A DNA stretch of 64,000 nt, taken from positions 620,001 through 684,000 of the forward strand of contig JAWZSP010000008.1 in the NCBI GenBank assembly GCA_034401135.1, in the 5' to 3' direction. Of this stretch, positions 23,513-35,509 are shown piece by piece. A model generated the notes under the pieces. That model ran no database searches. It was given only the letters and a program-made list of their open reading frames with translations, and was not told the origin of the DNA. A program made the translations under genes and the position numbers. Each line of letters begins with the position of its first letter. Position 1 is the first letter of the stretch. Source of the stretch: Volutella citrinella. Lineage: Eukaryota > Ascomycota > Sordariomycetes > Hypocreales > Nectriaceae.

Positions 23513-25907
23513 CGCGACGGATGGCGGGGGTGCTTGCAGCGAGGTGCTAGGAGAAGTAATGGCCTAGGAACCGGCAGCAAGGGAGAGTCGAAGTCGTGGT
23601 GTCATGGGGAATTGGAGGTTGGATGCCGCGATGATGCTGATAGCGGCGGAGGCGGGGACGGTGGCCGAGCGAGCCGGATGACGTAGCGACCCTGGCGGTC
23701 GACGCGACGCGGACGGTTCGCCACGGGTTGCAGGCAAGTGCGGAGTGACAGAATGATGGCGCTGAGTGGGTGGAAGCGATGGGGATTTTTTTTGTCGTCG
23801 GAGCTGGCGATGCTGAAGTTGGAGGAGAAGATGAGCTGTGAAGCAAAAGTGCAGTGTCACATTGGGGCATTGGCTGGCTGGCGGCTCACGTAACCCCAGA
23901 CTCCTGTGCATGTGGCCCGCTGGGGCAAGTGATCCACCATCTCACTTGGGCCCAGACCTGGAAGGGGTCGTATCAGCTGCGACCGCTTCTAAGCAGCAAT
24001 GGCAATGCATCTACTGTCTGATCTTGGATGGAAGGCTGCCGATTGTAGATTCTTTGGTGGGGATTGTCCTTGGTGGCTGCACCATCTGTGCTTCCTTTTT
24101 CTGCAGCCATAACGAAGGCACCCAGCATTGATCACACCAATAATATGCTGCCGACTTAATGAGAGCCCGACGATACATGGTTTTTGTACAGGCGCAAGAC
24201 AACCGCCGATTAAGCATAGCCACTGGGATTTGCACATCAACCCTCCTCCAACATAAATACAAATGCCATAGCCTTTGACATGTGAGCAACAAGGGAATCT
24301 CACCACTTGTGTCCCTGTCTCGCTGCGATGAAGCCTCTTTCAACCAGACGCCGACTTTTGCCGATGCTTCCGAGGGCAAGAGTTCGAACCACTGACCTCA
24401 AGCAGGAGATTGATGCCGCCCTGCTGAATTCGGGGCCCAATTCATCCGTTTCCAAGGAAAATGGGTTGGAAGGGGTGCCTTGGATGAACAAGAGAATTCG
24501 GTACCAATCCACGCACAATAGCCCCAGCATAATTCCCCTTGGCCAGGAGAATGATAGGAAATACATGGCCCGAGGGGTACAAGATTTATGAAAAAATCAT
24601 GCAGGAGGCCATTAGCCCTCTATTCAAAACCCCTGACTCCCAAAATTCAATCATACTGGTGTGTTGTGGTAGGTATCGAATCTTTCCAGTGTCCATCCCA
24701 TTTGGTGCCAGCGATGACGAGATCTGGCATCTCGTCCAGGTGGGTTGGCCACAGCGAATCCCTGATGGACAGGGACCCCTCTGGTTGATACGAGATGCAG
24801 GTCAATCAAAGGCCTTGTCATTGAGGAAGGGCATCGTCCATCATACAAGGATGCTATCTTGTTGAAAGCAGACTTGGCACTGACTTCTATTGGCCACCAG
24901 GTGACGTCAGCTGCTGTGGCCACTCGTAGTCAGTTTTCTTGGAAGCGGCGCCACCCTCATCCATGCTGGGCGCGTTGGTTCATGGCATTGCATGGCATTG
25001 CAGGGCATTGCAAATGGAAAAGAACTTTTGAGCTATGGTCCTATGGAACAGAGCCCTGCCTGCCCATAGCCGTTTGGACCTGGCAGTCATTGCCTGATCG
25101 GCTAGATCACCGCCACAATCGGGAGCCGGGAGTCGGCACGCACTAAGGGGCAGCCAAGACGTTTGCAGCAATCACCGACCCAAAGCGCCTCCTGGGAAGC
25201 CCAAAGAGGGTCTTTGTAGAAATCGCCGATTCAAGGCGTCGCGCAGGGCACAGGCAAAGTGCAGCGGTGTGTGAGAATATTTCCCACCTTTCCGTGATAA
25301 TGGTGGTCGCAATATTGTGTGTTGTTGTCTGTGAAAGAGGTCGTTGCTGAATTACTGTGGTTGGCCCAAGCTCTCCCTTGAGTGCCGCCAGTGGTAGCGA
25401 TGATCGCTGCTGCATGTACTTATTTAAATGAGGTGCATGCGCGCGGGGGATACAGAGACTACGACAAAGCAGTACCCCTCGCTGTAAATTCGCATCTCAT
25501 CGCAAACAGCCGACTGCGACCCGAGACGAAACGCGAGGCATCTACTTTGTGCTTGTGCTTTGCTTGTGCTGCGCAGCGACGAATCAACCTACAGTGCGCC
25601 TTACGTCCTAAACGGGCCGCGAAGCACGAGGCTGACACTTGACGTGCTTGCCGCCTGCAACCAGACAAGCGGGCACAGGCTACACAGCCCACCCCAAGGT
25701 ACCTTTCCGGCCGGGCCAAGCGGCCTCAGGTACTTCTGCCACTGCCCTTTGCGTCTGTCGCAACCTGGTACTAAATCTAGACCGGAGCCCCGCCATCATC
25801 GTGTTTTCCCATCAGCACAACAACTCGTCGCAAACACAATACCGTCGCGATAGACTTTCCATTTGGCTAGCTGTAGATTCGCGACAGAGAATCCAAAGCC
25901 AGCAATC
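23513..25907. other. 2.4 kb divergent spacer with possible gene remnants
   Basis: This lies between the esterase (minus) and an unknown gene (plus). It contains two coding-like blocks on the plus strand (about 24547-24738 and 24802-24897) that I could not join into a gene, and a 10 bp tandem repeat at 24981-25010. Otherwise nothing is recognisable. Confidence 0.5.
24981..25010 (+). repeat. Decamer tandem repeat, three units
   Basis: Two perfect copies of CATGGCATTG are followed by one with a single change (CAGGGCATTG). Too short to be a minisatellite of consequence; probably slippage or a local motif cluster. Confidence 0.8.
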
Positions 25908-27416
25908 ATGGCAGAGGATCTCATCATCTGCGCCAACGACGCCACCGACTCGGACAACTTTGCCGCCGCCCAGGTTCTGATTGCTGCAAATGAGGCTGGC
26001 CTAGAACCAGCCAACATCGTCTGGATCTACGAGCCTCGACAGGTCGGCTTTGGCCGTGACGAGGGCGGCGCCAGACAGCGTGCTTGTGTCGATTTGCTCA
26101 CGAGATGTTCCTCTACGTTGCTCGGCAAAGAGTCCCCGCCGGACAAGTGGGCTCTCAAGACTGTCCTCGGCGGCCTATTGACGCCAGACCAGATTGCAAG
26201 ATGCCAGGAAGCCGAATCCCTCACAAATGCTGAGGTTGAGCTGGTAAGTCCTCATTCCACCATAGAAACGCGAGAGATGTACAATTTTCTAACCAGCCAA
26301 ACAGCTAAACCTCGCTATCAAGCCTGCGTATGGCTCCGAGGACGATGCCATTCTCCATGGCCGTCTCACTGCCTGGGACCAGGCGATAAGCCTCGCCCAG
26401 TGGTCCCAAGAGCGCTCTGTCAAGAAATCACCCGTGGAAGCTTTCATCGACTTGGAGACGCTGAAAACAATCGAGAACCCTGTCAACTTGAACTTTCATC
26501 ATCACGAGGAGCTGCCGATGCGCACCAAGGCCGAAGTCGCGAAGTATAACACCATTATGAAAAGCCCTGCACTGGGAGACCGTATCGAAAAGCTCAAGGG
26601 CTGGTATACGGCGTGTATCTCAAGCGCTGAGAGCACGGCAAAGGGCATGCAGAGCCAAGGAAAACCGGCTGTCTCAGTCGATGACCTCGACCTTGACCAT
26701 CTGTGCGAGAGGGTGAAAAAGGCCGGGCATGTGCGGTGGTTTGGAGGCTCATCCCTGCGCCTTCTTCAGAAATTTATTGAAAAGGAAGTCGCTCATAAGA
26801 TTGAGTGTCATATCCAGGCTGTAAGTCAACGAATCCTCTGTTACAGCTCCCTTTGAGGCCCAGACCTAACAATCTCTAGGGGTCCATCAGCCTTAAAGAC
26901 AACCTGTTCCCCAACCAGTTTAATGTCGCCCTGAATATCCCCGCTGCCCGATATGTCCTCGAAAACTTCGACCAGTTCAAAAAATTTACTGTGGTGCCTT
27001 CGCATGCGGCCCAGCGCGTCCAGTACTCGTCGCAAGCCCTCACGCAATGGGGCGGGGAGACGCTGGGGAGAAGAATCCGCGGCTTCAACTATCACGACGA
27101 CCCCCTTCTCATTGCGACAGACTACGAAGGAGACGAAGTAGGAGTCATGGAGAAGCAGGCCGATAAACAAGTCCACCAGGCGGACCTGACCGCTGTTCTG
27201 TACCATTTCGTCGAGGGCTATGGAGACGCGAGTCTCAAGTACGCTGAGATACCCAAGGAGAATGAAGAGACAGGCGCCCTCCTGTTCAAAGAGATTCACG
27301 ACGAGAAGTCACCCAAGTTAATTCCCATGTATGACACACCCCAGGAGAATTCACCGGTTCTACGGGATGTTGTAGCTGTTTTGGGGGATTTAAAACTGAA
27401 AGCGACGAAAGGATAG
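25908..27416 (+). CDS. Uncharacterised protein, three exons, 462 aa
   Basis: Exons are 25908-26243, 26305-26820 and 26880-27416; introns of 61 and 59 bp have GTAAGT donors and CAG/TAG acceptors, all phase 0. The chosen start (25908) has A at -3 and G at +4; an in-frame ATG at 25863 would add 15 residues. I do not firmly recognise the protein. The N-terminus (LIICANDATDSDNFAAAQVL) and the blocks NLFPNQFNVALNIPAARYVL and GFNYHDDPLL recall the layout of nucleoside hydrolases (an acidic N-terminal metal loop, a late His/Asp loop). However, the canonical DxDxxxDD cluster is not present as such, so it may be a diverged relative or unrelated. There is no signal peptide or membrane segment; it is probably cytosolic. 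Confidence 0.8.
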
Positions 27417-28921
27417 TCAGCGAATAGAGGCTCTTACTCAAATATTTGTTGCTTCCTTAACCAAGAGTGCTCTGTACTGGCGCAAATGTTTGCCAACCCG
27501 CCCTTTGAATCTCCTTTACATTCAACAGGGTGGCTCGTCTCCGAAGTTAGGCACGATGCCCCCAACAGCAGGGGTTAGGCCCTGGATGTCGAGACCGACT
27601 GGTCCGCCTCACTTTCCTTGAAGTAAGGCGACACAGCTGCTTCGCCCAGCGGCAGTGTGCATTTTTGGATGGTACAGTAAACCAAGCTACCAATCAAGAT
27701 GCTTGCCCGGAAGAGATGATACAGGAAACTGGAAAAGGGGCTGTGTCAAATCTACATGAGGCCTGCTGATTTGCAATTCTGACCCTCCAAAACAAAGTGC
27801 AGACCAAATGGGCCGCGGCTGGGTGCGGCTGCTCCAGCCCAAGCTACTGTAGAGGCGAAACACCAACGGATGATGTCCGATTAGATGTTTGGCAAGTAGT
27901 AGCTAGCCAGTGGGTGTAATTAGGGAGATAGGAAAGGGAGCGAATGCATTCGACTCACATACCGCCAATAGAAGAGCGATGCTTTGCAGACTCGGACCGT
28001 TGACATCAAGCCGAATCTACTCTGGGTTCTAAGTTAGAGAATCTTTGCAGAAGGAACCGCATCGGGCAAAACACAGAAACGGATAACACAGGCGACACGC
28101 ATTGGAAGAACGCCGAGCAGAGCATGTAAATCCATGGTGACCAAGATATCGAGAAACACGGGGGAGGCGTGTATCTTGAGGAAAGAGAAGCGTAAACATG
28201 ATGAAAGCATTGAGGCGATGGAGATTTCCCACGAGTTGGACAACATTGAGAATACATGCAACAGCCATATTACAAGTTTTGGGAGTTGGATAATGAGGAA
28301 GACCAAAGACCTGGAGATTCACGCTGGATTGAGACATAATTGGGCTTGACAGGACATTTATGAGAAAGTTGGAGCTCGGATATTAAGAAATGCTCAGTGT
28401 TGCCATTATCCCAATCTGTCGAGCTTTACCTCTCTAACACAATCACAATAATAGTCAGCATCCTGAGCAAGCGCTAGCGACTTCCAATTTTTGTTGGTAT
28501 GGATTCTGAATATCTCTATCTGCTAATATATTTGGCCTACGGATGAAGCCTGGGCCCGAGAAGTCTAATATTGGATTTCATTCCTCGGCCCGTAGCTCTA
28601 GGTTAGGCGGTGGGTACATTACATGCTCAATCTGATCGTTGGACACAACTTCGTCCCCCCCTGGAGCCACCAGGCCAAACATAGAAGGCGCCGACATTGA
28701 GATAAGCCAACTTTGTCAGATCGTGGCAGATAAGGCTAGTAGCGACTTCTCAAGGTTGAATGAGTCACGTGTGAACAGGCTATACCTAAACCGAGGTTGA
28801 GATGCTTCGCCGCAGAGTGAGCACGAGAACATCAGGCGCTTCCAGGCACTGCGGCAATAATAAAGCAAAGAAAAGAAAAAGGACGCCGCGACGGTGGCAA
28901 GCACGCACCCACAAAACAGCG
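27417..28921. other. 1.5 kb spacer, nothing recognised
   Basis: This lies between two plus-strand genes. It has AT-richer patches and short frames only. An upstream in-frame ATG of the next gene is at 28802. Confidence 0.5.
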
Positions 28922-29587
28922 ATGGCGGTCCTTAGCCACTTCATCCTCGGCGGCTCGATAGGCGCCGCCGTCAAGTACGGCACCAAGGCCCGCGCATCCC
29001 CCAGCTACTCGCGCATGGCGACAAAGACAATCGGCGTGGCGTTTCTCTCGATACTCGTCGCAACGCTCCAAGGACCGGGCCTGCTCGTCGCGGCGCTGGC
29101 GTTTGGGGCTTGCGGGGATGCCTTCCTGGCCTGGGACGGCGACACGGCGTTCCTGGGCGGCCTGGGCAGCTTCCTCGTCTCACACCTCCTCTACGTGGCG
29201 CTCTTCATCCAACGAGGCACGACGGATATGATTTTGGCCGAGTTCTCGCACGTCGCCGTCGCCGTCCTGGCCGCGGTGCTCGGGCCCATCATGCTCGCGC
29301 TTCTCGTGCCGCAGGTCGAGAGCGGGCTGCGGGTGCCCGTGGTCCTCTACACGGCGGCCATTCTCGGCATGGTCTTTTCGGCCCTGACGGTGGACAGCGG
29401 CAAGATCGTTCTGGGCGCGGTCCTCTTCACGACCTCTGACAGCATCCTGGCGTCGGGCAAGTTTCTGGTCGCCGCGGCTTCGCGGCATCGGGCCTGGATG
29501 GACTATGCGGTGTGGATCCTCTACTATGGAGGGCAGCTCTTGATTGCGTTGGGCACGTTGGAGCATCATGGAATAGCTCTGGAGTAG
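28922..29587 (+). CDS. YhhN/TMEM86 family membrane protein (lysoplasmalogenase-like)
   Basis: This is an integral membrane protein of about 221 residues with seven to eight hydrophobic segments. It carries the family's conserved core: the acidic GACGDAFLAWDGDTAF block followed by GSFLVSHLLYV, and a later VDSGKIVLGAVLFTTSDSIL block with its acidic residue. Animal TMEM86 members hydrolyse the vinyl-ether bond of lysoplasmalogens; for fungi, which largely lack plasmalogens, the substrate is unclear. I place the start at 28922 (MAVLSHF). The open frame extends up to an ATG at 28802, but those 40 extra residues are basic and unlike the family, so they are probably 5' leader. Single exon, high GC. 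Confidence 0.85.
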   Translation: MAVLSHFILGGSIGAAVKYGTKARASPSYSRMATKTIGVAFLSILVATLQGPGLLVAALAFGACGDAFLAWDGDTAFLGGLGSFLVSHLLYVALFIQRGTTDMILAEFSHVAVAVLAAVLGPIMLALLVPQVESGLRVPVVLYTAAILGMVFSALTVDSGKIVLGAVLFTTSDSILASGKFLVAAASRHRAWMDYAVWILYYGGQLLIALGTLEHHGIALE

Positions 29588-32288
29588 TGGCGGGGTGTGG
29601 GATGGACCATGGAAACTGCGTATGCGGTCAACGGAACTGAACTGAGTTGAAGGTGAAGGAGGAAGCAAACGGGAGGAACAAGAGACTTGCTATGCGATCT
29701 GATACAAACCACATCAAGTGGCACACCAGTCGACCTTCTCTGCCATTGCTTCCCACGGTACCAATGCACTTGAATTAAAGTGAAATATAATCAATGATTC
29801 TGCAGTTATTAAAGTCCCACTGACTGAGGTGAAGGCGAACAAAAACACATGGCCAGTGCTTTGAAGTGGATATGGTCGAGAGGGTCCGTGATGCTGTGCT
29901 TCGGGAAAGGCATGCCGCCGTGAACTGACAAACGGCCTCCGCGTGTTTGGAGGATTCAAAGTCGGACCATTTCCCTGGATCCAGTGACGTACGCTCTGGC
30001 TTTTAAGGATCCGGCCGAGGACATGGACGGGATAGCTAGGGGGTCCGTGGCCCACCACGGGCTGCGAGCCAACTGGTCCGTCCGGGCAGTCCACTCTCGG
30101 CGCGAGCTGCTGTCGCCTGCCCGTGTCGCGCAGACCGGTGCAGATCACGGACAGGTACGGGAGCTGGCGCCGAATTGGAAGCGGTGGACGAAGGGCCAGG
30201 GTGAATCGTGACACGTTCCGGCCGTTGCATCGGCCGCCGTGTGGGGCTTACCCTTTGATGCTACCCTTTGACCAAGCCATTTTGAGTTCGTCCCGGCTGG
30301 CTTTCTTGGGGCGGGATGGTGGGCAGTGTGGCAGCTCGGAGGCTGAAGGGGGAAGCTGGGGAAGCAATTAGGGTGCCAGCAGGTGTAAATGTACAAGGAC
30401 GCAGCCTCCAAGCAGGAAGCGCCCTGGCATCGTGGATTCCCTGCCTGAGTGATATTCTCGACGCTTGCTCACATGTGGCTGCGTCTGCAGATCGAATAAT
30501 CTTTGGAAGGGCACGCAGGATCCAAGCACATGTTGCCTCTCTGCCAAGGAACAGGGAGCGAATGACAAGGATTCAGTGCGCGATAGGAGAGTGGGAGCAA
30601 AGCTGGCAACGGGTCCGAGGTGTAGCGGGCCTCCGGAGCAGGCTGCCAGGCTCGTCGTTGAAGACAAACACGTGGTCGGGCTTGCAAAGGCGAGGCGAGC
30701 GACTGCAAGTGGAATCAATTGCCCCAATTACGGGGGCAGCACGGATAACATCAGCGATGACTGCGCAGAGTGCATATGTGGCGCACTCTGAGACACCCGA
30801 GGGCTGCATGCGCGCGGATATCATATCGCACTGCAGCGACTGCACATATTACAAGCGAACCGCCCCCTGTGCGCTCGCAGAGACGCACCGACGGGCGAAG
30901 CGTCGAGCGCCTGTGCGCGATACATTAATTAATTATATTGTGTTGATTGCCTGCGTTTCGTTTCATCTCCAGGTCGTTCGCATTGTGCGACGAACGATTG
31001 GCGAACTGGCCCAGCCTGCTGGGCATGTCGCCGATAGACAGGAATCCTACAAGCCCCCCCCTCACCTGCTTGCCTGGGTGGCTTACCAGGTTTTAGCGTA
31101 CAGGTGCGACCGGATCATCAGTTTGGCCGTTGGGGGTTTAGAAGCCCGGTGTTAATCCTGGGAGCCGGGACGGAGCGGGCTGCAACCATTCCTAAGCACC
31201 ATGGCGAATGGGCGCGCCCACGCACACCACCCCAGAGCACGCCTTGATCGCTGAAGCATCCGCGCCCACCCGCGGCATATTTGGTCTGGCGTGCTTGTGT
31301 TTGGGGCTATAACGGTAATTGTCCGGTCTGCTGAGTCAACCTGAAGGTTCGATGAATGGCTAGCCTTGTGTACTGACACCCTCAGCGACAATTAGCACGA
31401 CGAACTGGTTATCGCCTCATCGTGAATTGACTCCCTCACCGAGACTCGCCCAGCCGGCAATTCTTCCTCCCGTTGCTATCTCGCACCAGCCCCTGCAGCC
31501 GCATCCCAGACTTGCCCAACCTGGCTGACCCGGGCCAGATCTACGATCCTTTGGCTGCTCAGCCTCCAGGCCCCCCTCCACCGGGGCTCAGGCCCAATTC
31601 AGGGCTGGTGGCCTTTCTTGCGGCAACACCAATGGCAGCCACACGTCTTCTCCCGAGCCTCATGCGGCCCCCTCAGAGGCCCTCGCCATCCACTCCACTT
31701 CCACGGCTTCCTTCCTGGCCGCTACTAGGACGCATTGACATATGAATGGCCTGCCCACCATCCCTCCGTTGTCCAGACACAGTAATGCGGGCACCATTGT
31801 ACGCGACAAGGGACGTGGCCCACCGGGGTGCCGCAATTTCGCACCCCTGCCCACCTCCAGCCTCCACGGCTCCAGTCCATGCCGACTATCCTTCGGCGTC
31901 GTCCTCGCCCACGGGTCGTCTTTGACGGGCCCTTGCACCACCACCCTGCCTCCACGCACGTACACGCACGAATAGGGCTTGTCTGAGCCCGGCGACCTAA
32001 AAACAAAAGAATGGGTCCTGTCCCAAACCCATCGAGCAAAGGTCCCGGGTCCCTAGCGTTCGTCTTTCCTGGTGTAGTGCCCTCCATTCGTTTCTGGGCT
32101 CCTCGCTCTTTATCATCGCCTATCCCCCAAACCCACTCTAGCTGATTCTTCCTTCTCCCTCCCTCTGATCCCGCTTACATTCGCTCACCAGCGGACCATC
32201 CTCGGTGCCTCGTAGACCCGGGCAGACTGAGTCGCCAAAGCCAGCAACCCAATCCCCTGGCCATCACTCACATCCTCCCGCCGCCACA
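29588..32288. other. 2.7 kb spacer, no supported gene
   Basis: This lies between two plus-strand genes. It contains a 279-codon plus-strand frame (30316-31155) that lacks any recognisable domain and has a composition unlike neighbouring genes. The last ~200 bp are CT/CA-rich leader of the next gene. Confidence 0.5.
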
Positions 32289-33409
32289 ATGGTCTCCTCA
32301 ACCGCCGTCCGGCTGCTCGTCGCAGCTTTTGCTCTGGCCCCTCTCGTCAGCGCCCAGGAAGTTGCCTGCTACGCCCCCGATGGAAAAACCCTGGGCGACA
32401 ACGAGACGTACGTGCCCTGCAACAAGCTGGGCATCACCCAGAACGGCATCTACTCGAGCTGCTGCAACCTCGACGGCAAGGCCGACTCGCGCGACCTCTG
32501 CACCTCGGCCGGCCTCTGCCTCAACAATGGCGTCCTGAAGCGCGGCTATTGCACCGACAAGGACTGGAAGAGCGATGCCTGCGTCAAGGTCTGCATGGAT
32601 GACAAGGTTCGTGGACCCGTTCTGCTTTGCATTCTTGCAAGCTTCTGCTAAGACGCTATCGACTAACACTGAATCCCTAGAACATGGGAAGTTCCAACGG
32701 CACTGTTGAGATCACGCCCTGTACCGGTGGCAATACTTACTGCTGCGGCAAGAATAACCTGTCGTGCTGCGGAACCAAGGATGCCTTCGTCCTGCCCGAG
32801 CTTGTCAGCAACACTGGCGCCTCTACAACACAGAGCGCTGCTGTTGTCACTCACACGGCCACCGTCGAGTCCGCCACGTTCAAGAACGCCACCATTGGCC
32901 TGGCGGCCGTCCTCGGTGTCGTGATCATCGCCGCCGCCGCCGGCCTCTTCGTCCTCCAGCGCAAGAACAAGGCTCTCTACCAGCAGCTCAGCCAGGCGCC
33001 CCCCATGGAGCAGAACAACAACAACGACAAGACGACGCCCTCGCAGAGCGACCACGTCAACGCCTACGTGCAGAGCTACAACCCGGGCTCGACCGTCGGC
33101 GGTGGCTCGACATCCCCCTACCTGGACTACTCGCAGCAGTATAAGGCCGGCGCCGCCAGCACCGTGCCGCCCTCGTCGCCTGGCCCTTCCGAGGCCCCTA
33201 CGCACGCGCGCTACTCTGAGCTCGACGCGACTGTCGTGGCCAACAAGAACGACCTCGCCTCCCCGGTGCCCTCGTACAACCCCGGAACCGTGCCCGAGGA
33301 GACGCAGTTCACCGTTGTCCAGCCCCCGCACTCTCCCGGTTACGACCAGCCGCTCGTGTCGCCGCCCCTGCCTCCCCAGAACAACCAGAACCAGGGCCAC
33401 CACTATTAG
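32289..33409 (+). CDS. Cys-rich single-pass membrane protein, possible surface sensor
   Basis: Exon 1 is 32289-32606, the intron 32607-32680 (GTTCGT..CCCTAG), exon 2 32681-33409; 348 residues. There is a signal peptide (MVSSTAVRLLVAAFALAPLVSA), then an ectodomain with 14 Cys in paired patterns (SSCCN, YCCG, SCCG) and potential N-glycosylation sites. A Ser/Thr-rich linker and one membrane helix follow (ATIGLAAVLGVVIIAAAAGLF), then a ~130-residue cytosolic tail rich in Pro, Asn and Tyr. Tail motifs such as QSYNPGS, SPYLDY and PSYNPG repeat a (S/P)xYNPG theme. The layout resembles fungal wall-stress sensor-like proteins, but the ectodomain is neither WSC nor a family I can name. Role as sensor or adhesin is inference. 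Confidence 0.85.
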
Positions 33410-35509
33410 CGCACCAACCCCGATAATACGACAACCCAAAACCTCTGGTGGCTTGGAGGGCTGTTTGACGAGCGTGCATTGGAGTGCTGGAGGCGTTTTA
33501 AACTTATGGTTGATGACATTAATTGTTATTATTATTTATTGCATAACGGGCTGTTATTATTACACGTGGAGCGCTTCCTCCACAGACGCATACCATGGGC
33601 CAGTGGTTGCAGATGATTTACTCCAAGGGCATCATCAATGTGAAGATATATACGGGCTTTCTTACATAGTACACTACAGAATCTACCGCAAATATTACTT
33701 ACAAGGTGTATATTTGACTTGCCGATCCATAAGCGTACAAGGGCCCCTGGGTGGTGCCCGCTGACGGCTTACAATACCATGCTGGACCGCCCTGCAAATG
33801 CCGCCACGCAGCGTCTGTCCAGTGTCAGATTCCTTGTCCTCAGGTGATTTTGCTCTCACAAGGTTGCCCGGGTCTGGGGTCGGCCGCGCGGCGATTCCCA
33901 GGTCCCCTGGCTGATCTGGATGCCACAGCAAAGAGGCAAGGAAAGAAAAACAAAATATGATGCAAAATCAGGAATAATAGGCGAATTGACTGAAAATGAG
34001 CAACAAGAGGTAAGCAGGGCGTAACGGGGTTCGTGGCTGATGTAATTTCTTCGAGCTGCACACACAGCATAATATTAGGCAGTGCCAATTGCTTCCAATA
34101 GTCTCACTGCGGTCTACTGGCAGCCGCCAATGACAGCACTCAGATCGAGGCTAGACCGCCACTGTCAATGGACGGCGGGCAGCTTAGTTGCACATGTCTT
34201 GTCCACCCCTGACACACGGAGACGACAGCCGAAGAAAATCAAGCTGGGTGATTAGACAGTGGCGAGGGAGGCGCCCGGTCGCCAAAGCAGAAGGAGGATC
34301 TGATTCCTGATCTGCTGGTGTCTGGAAGTGGAAGCTGAGAGGACAACCTATGGGAGAGCAGGCTTGGCGGAACAACAGGGCGCTGTGGTGGGGAGTGACC
34401 TCAGCACTAGCCCAGGCCGTTGCGAGGGACTGCCCGGGGACTGGGGGGCGAGCCTTGTAGCCCCCAGTTGGATAGTGGATATTACTTGCGACTCGCGCTC
34501 CACAATCTGCTGCAGGTCGTGGCCTGAAGCGCCCCCAAATTCCGAGGAAGGGCCTTGGAGGGGACGGCATTACGGTGGACAGTGCCGGCAGCCTTGCTTA
34601 AGTTCCATTGCTTTTCCTCGCTCGAGGGACACGGACTCGTTGAAGAGGCGAAACAATAGCCACAATCACGGAGACTTTCCCTTTTTCCACATGGCGATAG
34701 CAAACCCAATAATATTAAGCCCGGCCGACGACAGGCTCTGTTTCGCCTGCTCGGCCACCTCCGTTGTTATGTCCGTGCCAAGCCTGCTTCTGCCGCCACG
34801 TCAATCTGAACAGCCTTGCGACGAGGCCGTGTTGGCTGTTTGCTACCACGCTCGTGCCGCATGCAGCTCGTGTCGCTCATGCGTGCCCATGTGACGGATG
34901 AGAGTCACGAGGCTGCGCACCTGGCGCTTCATGCGGCGTGGTAATTCCCCCTGCTATATCCGGGCACTCGTCTCTGTGGCGGAACGGCCGGGGTATCGTC
35001 TCATTCGCTTCCACGTGCTCAGTCGCTCATACGTCGCTTATTCTTGACCCGCGCGGTAGCACCGGACTATGGCGAATAGTTCAGCACCAGCCATCTGCAT
35101 CGGAGGATTTCCTGTAATGAAATGGCGGTTCATGTCCCCGGTATGCTTTCTTCAGGGCACCGCCTTGCCTGATTGGGCCCCGGTTCGAGATGGAGCTGCG
35201 GGTCCCGTCAGCCACGATTCGAGGATGGGCCCAAGGAATTGCAAGGGAGATTCAAGGCAGATTCAATGACACGGCGCATGGTTCAAAGTGTTGTATTAAT
35301 TATACTGGTTCCCCAACAGCTACACATTATGGGCAATTTCCTTGATGTTGGCGGACCACTGCCAATGGGCGGCGTAAATATGACTAGCAACCGTACCCAG
35401 CAAACAAAGGAGCGGCCTTTTGAGTACCCAAGACAACAACTGGCCTGTAGGGACTGTGCGGAAGCCTCGCTCAAAGGCGGCTATCCGTGGTCCATCACCC
35501 CGGTTTCCA
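33410..35509. other. 2.1 kb convergent spacer, nothing recognised
   Basis: Two genes converge here. It has an AT-rich patch near 33500-33700 and short frames without support. No RNA gene or repeat seen. Confidence 0.5.

Noticed and set aside
24360..24400. tRNA-like GGTTCGAA box on the minus strand
   Set aside because: The flanking sequence does not form a T-arm or acceptor stem, and no A-box lies at the right distance.
30316..31155. 279-codon plus-strand frame in a spacer
   Set aside because: No domain, atypical composition, and no splice partners or homology I can name; chance is likelier in GC-rich DNA.
32663..33439. 258-codon minus-strand frame over the Cys-rich membrane protein
   Set aside because: Low-complexity Val/Gly/Arg shadow of a GC-biased exon.
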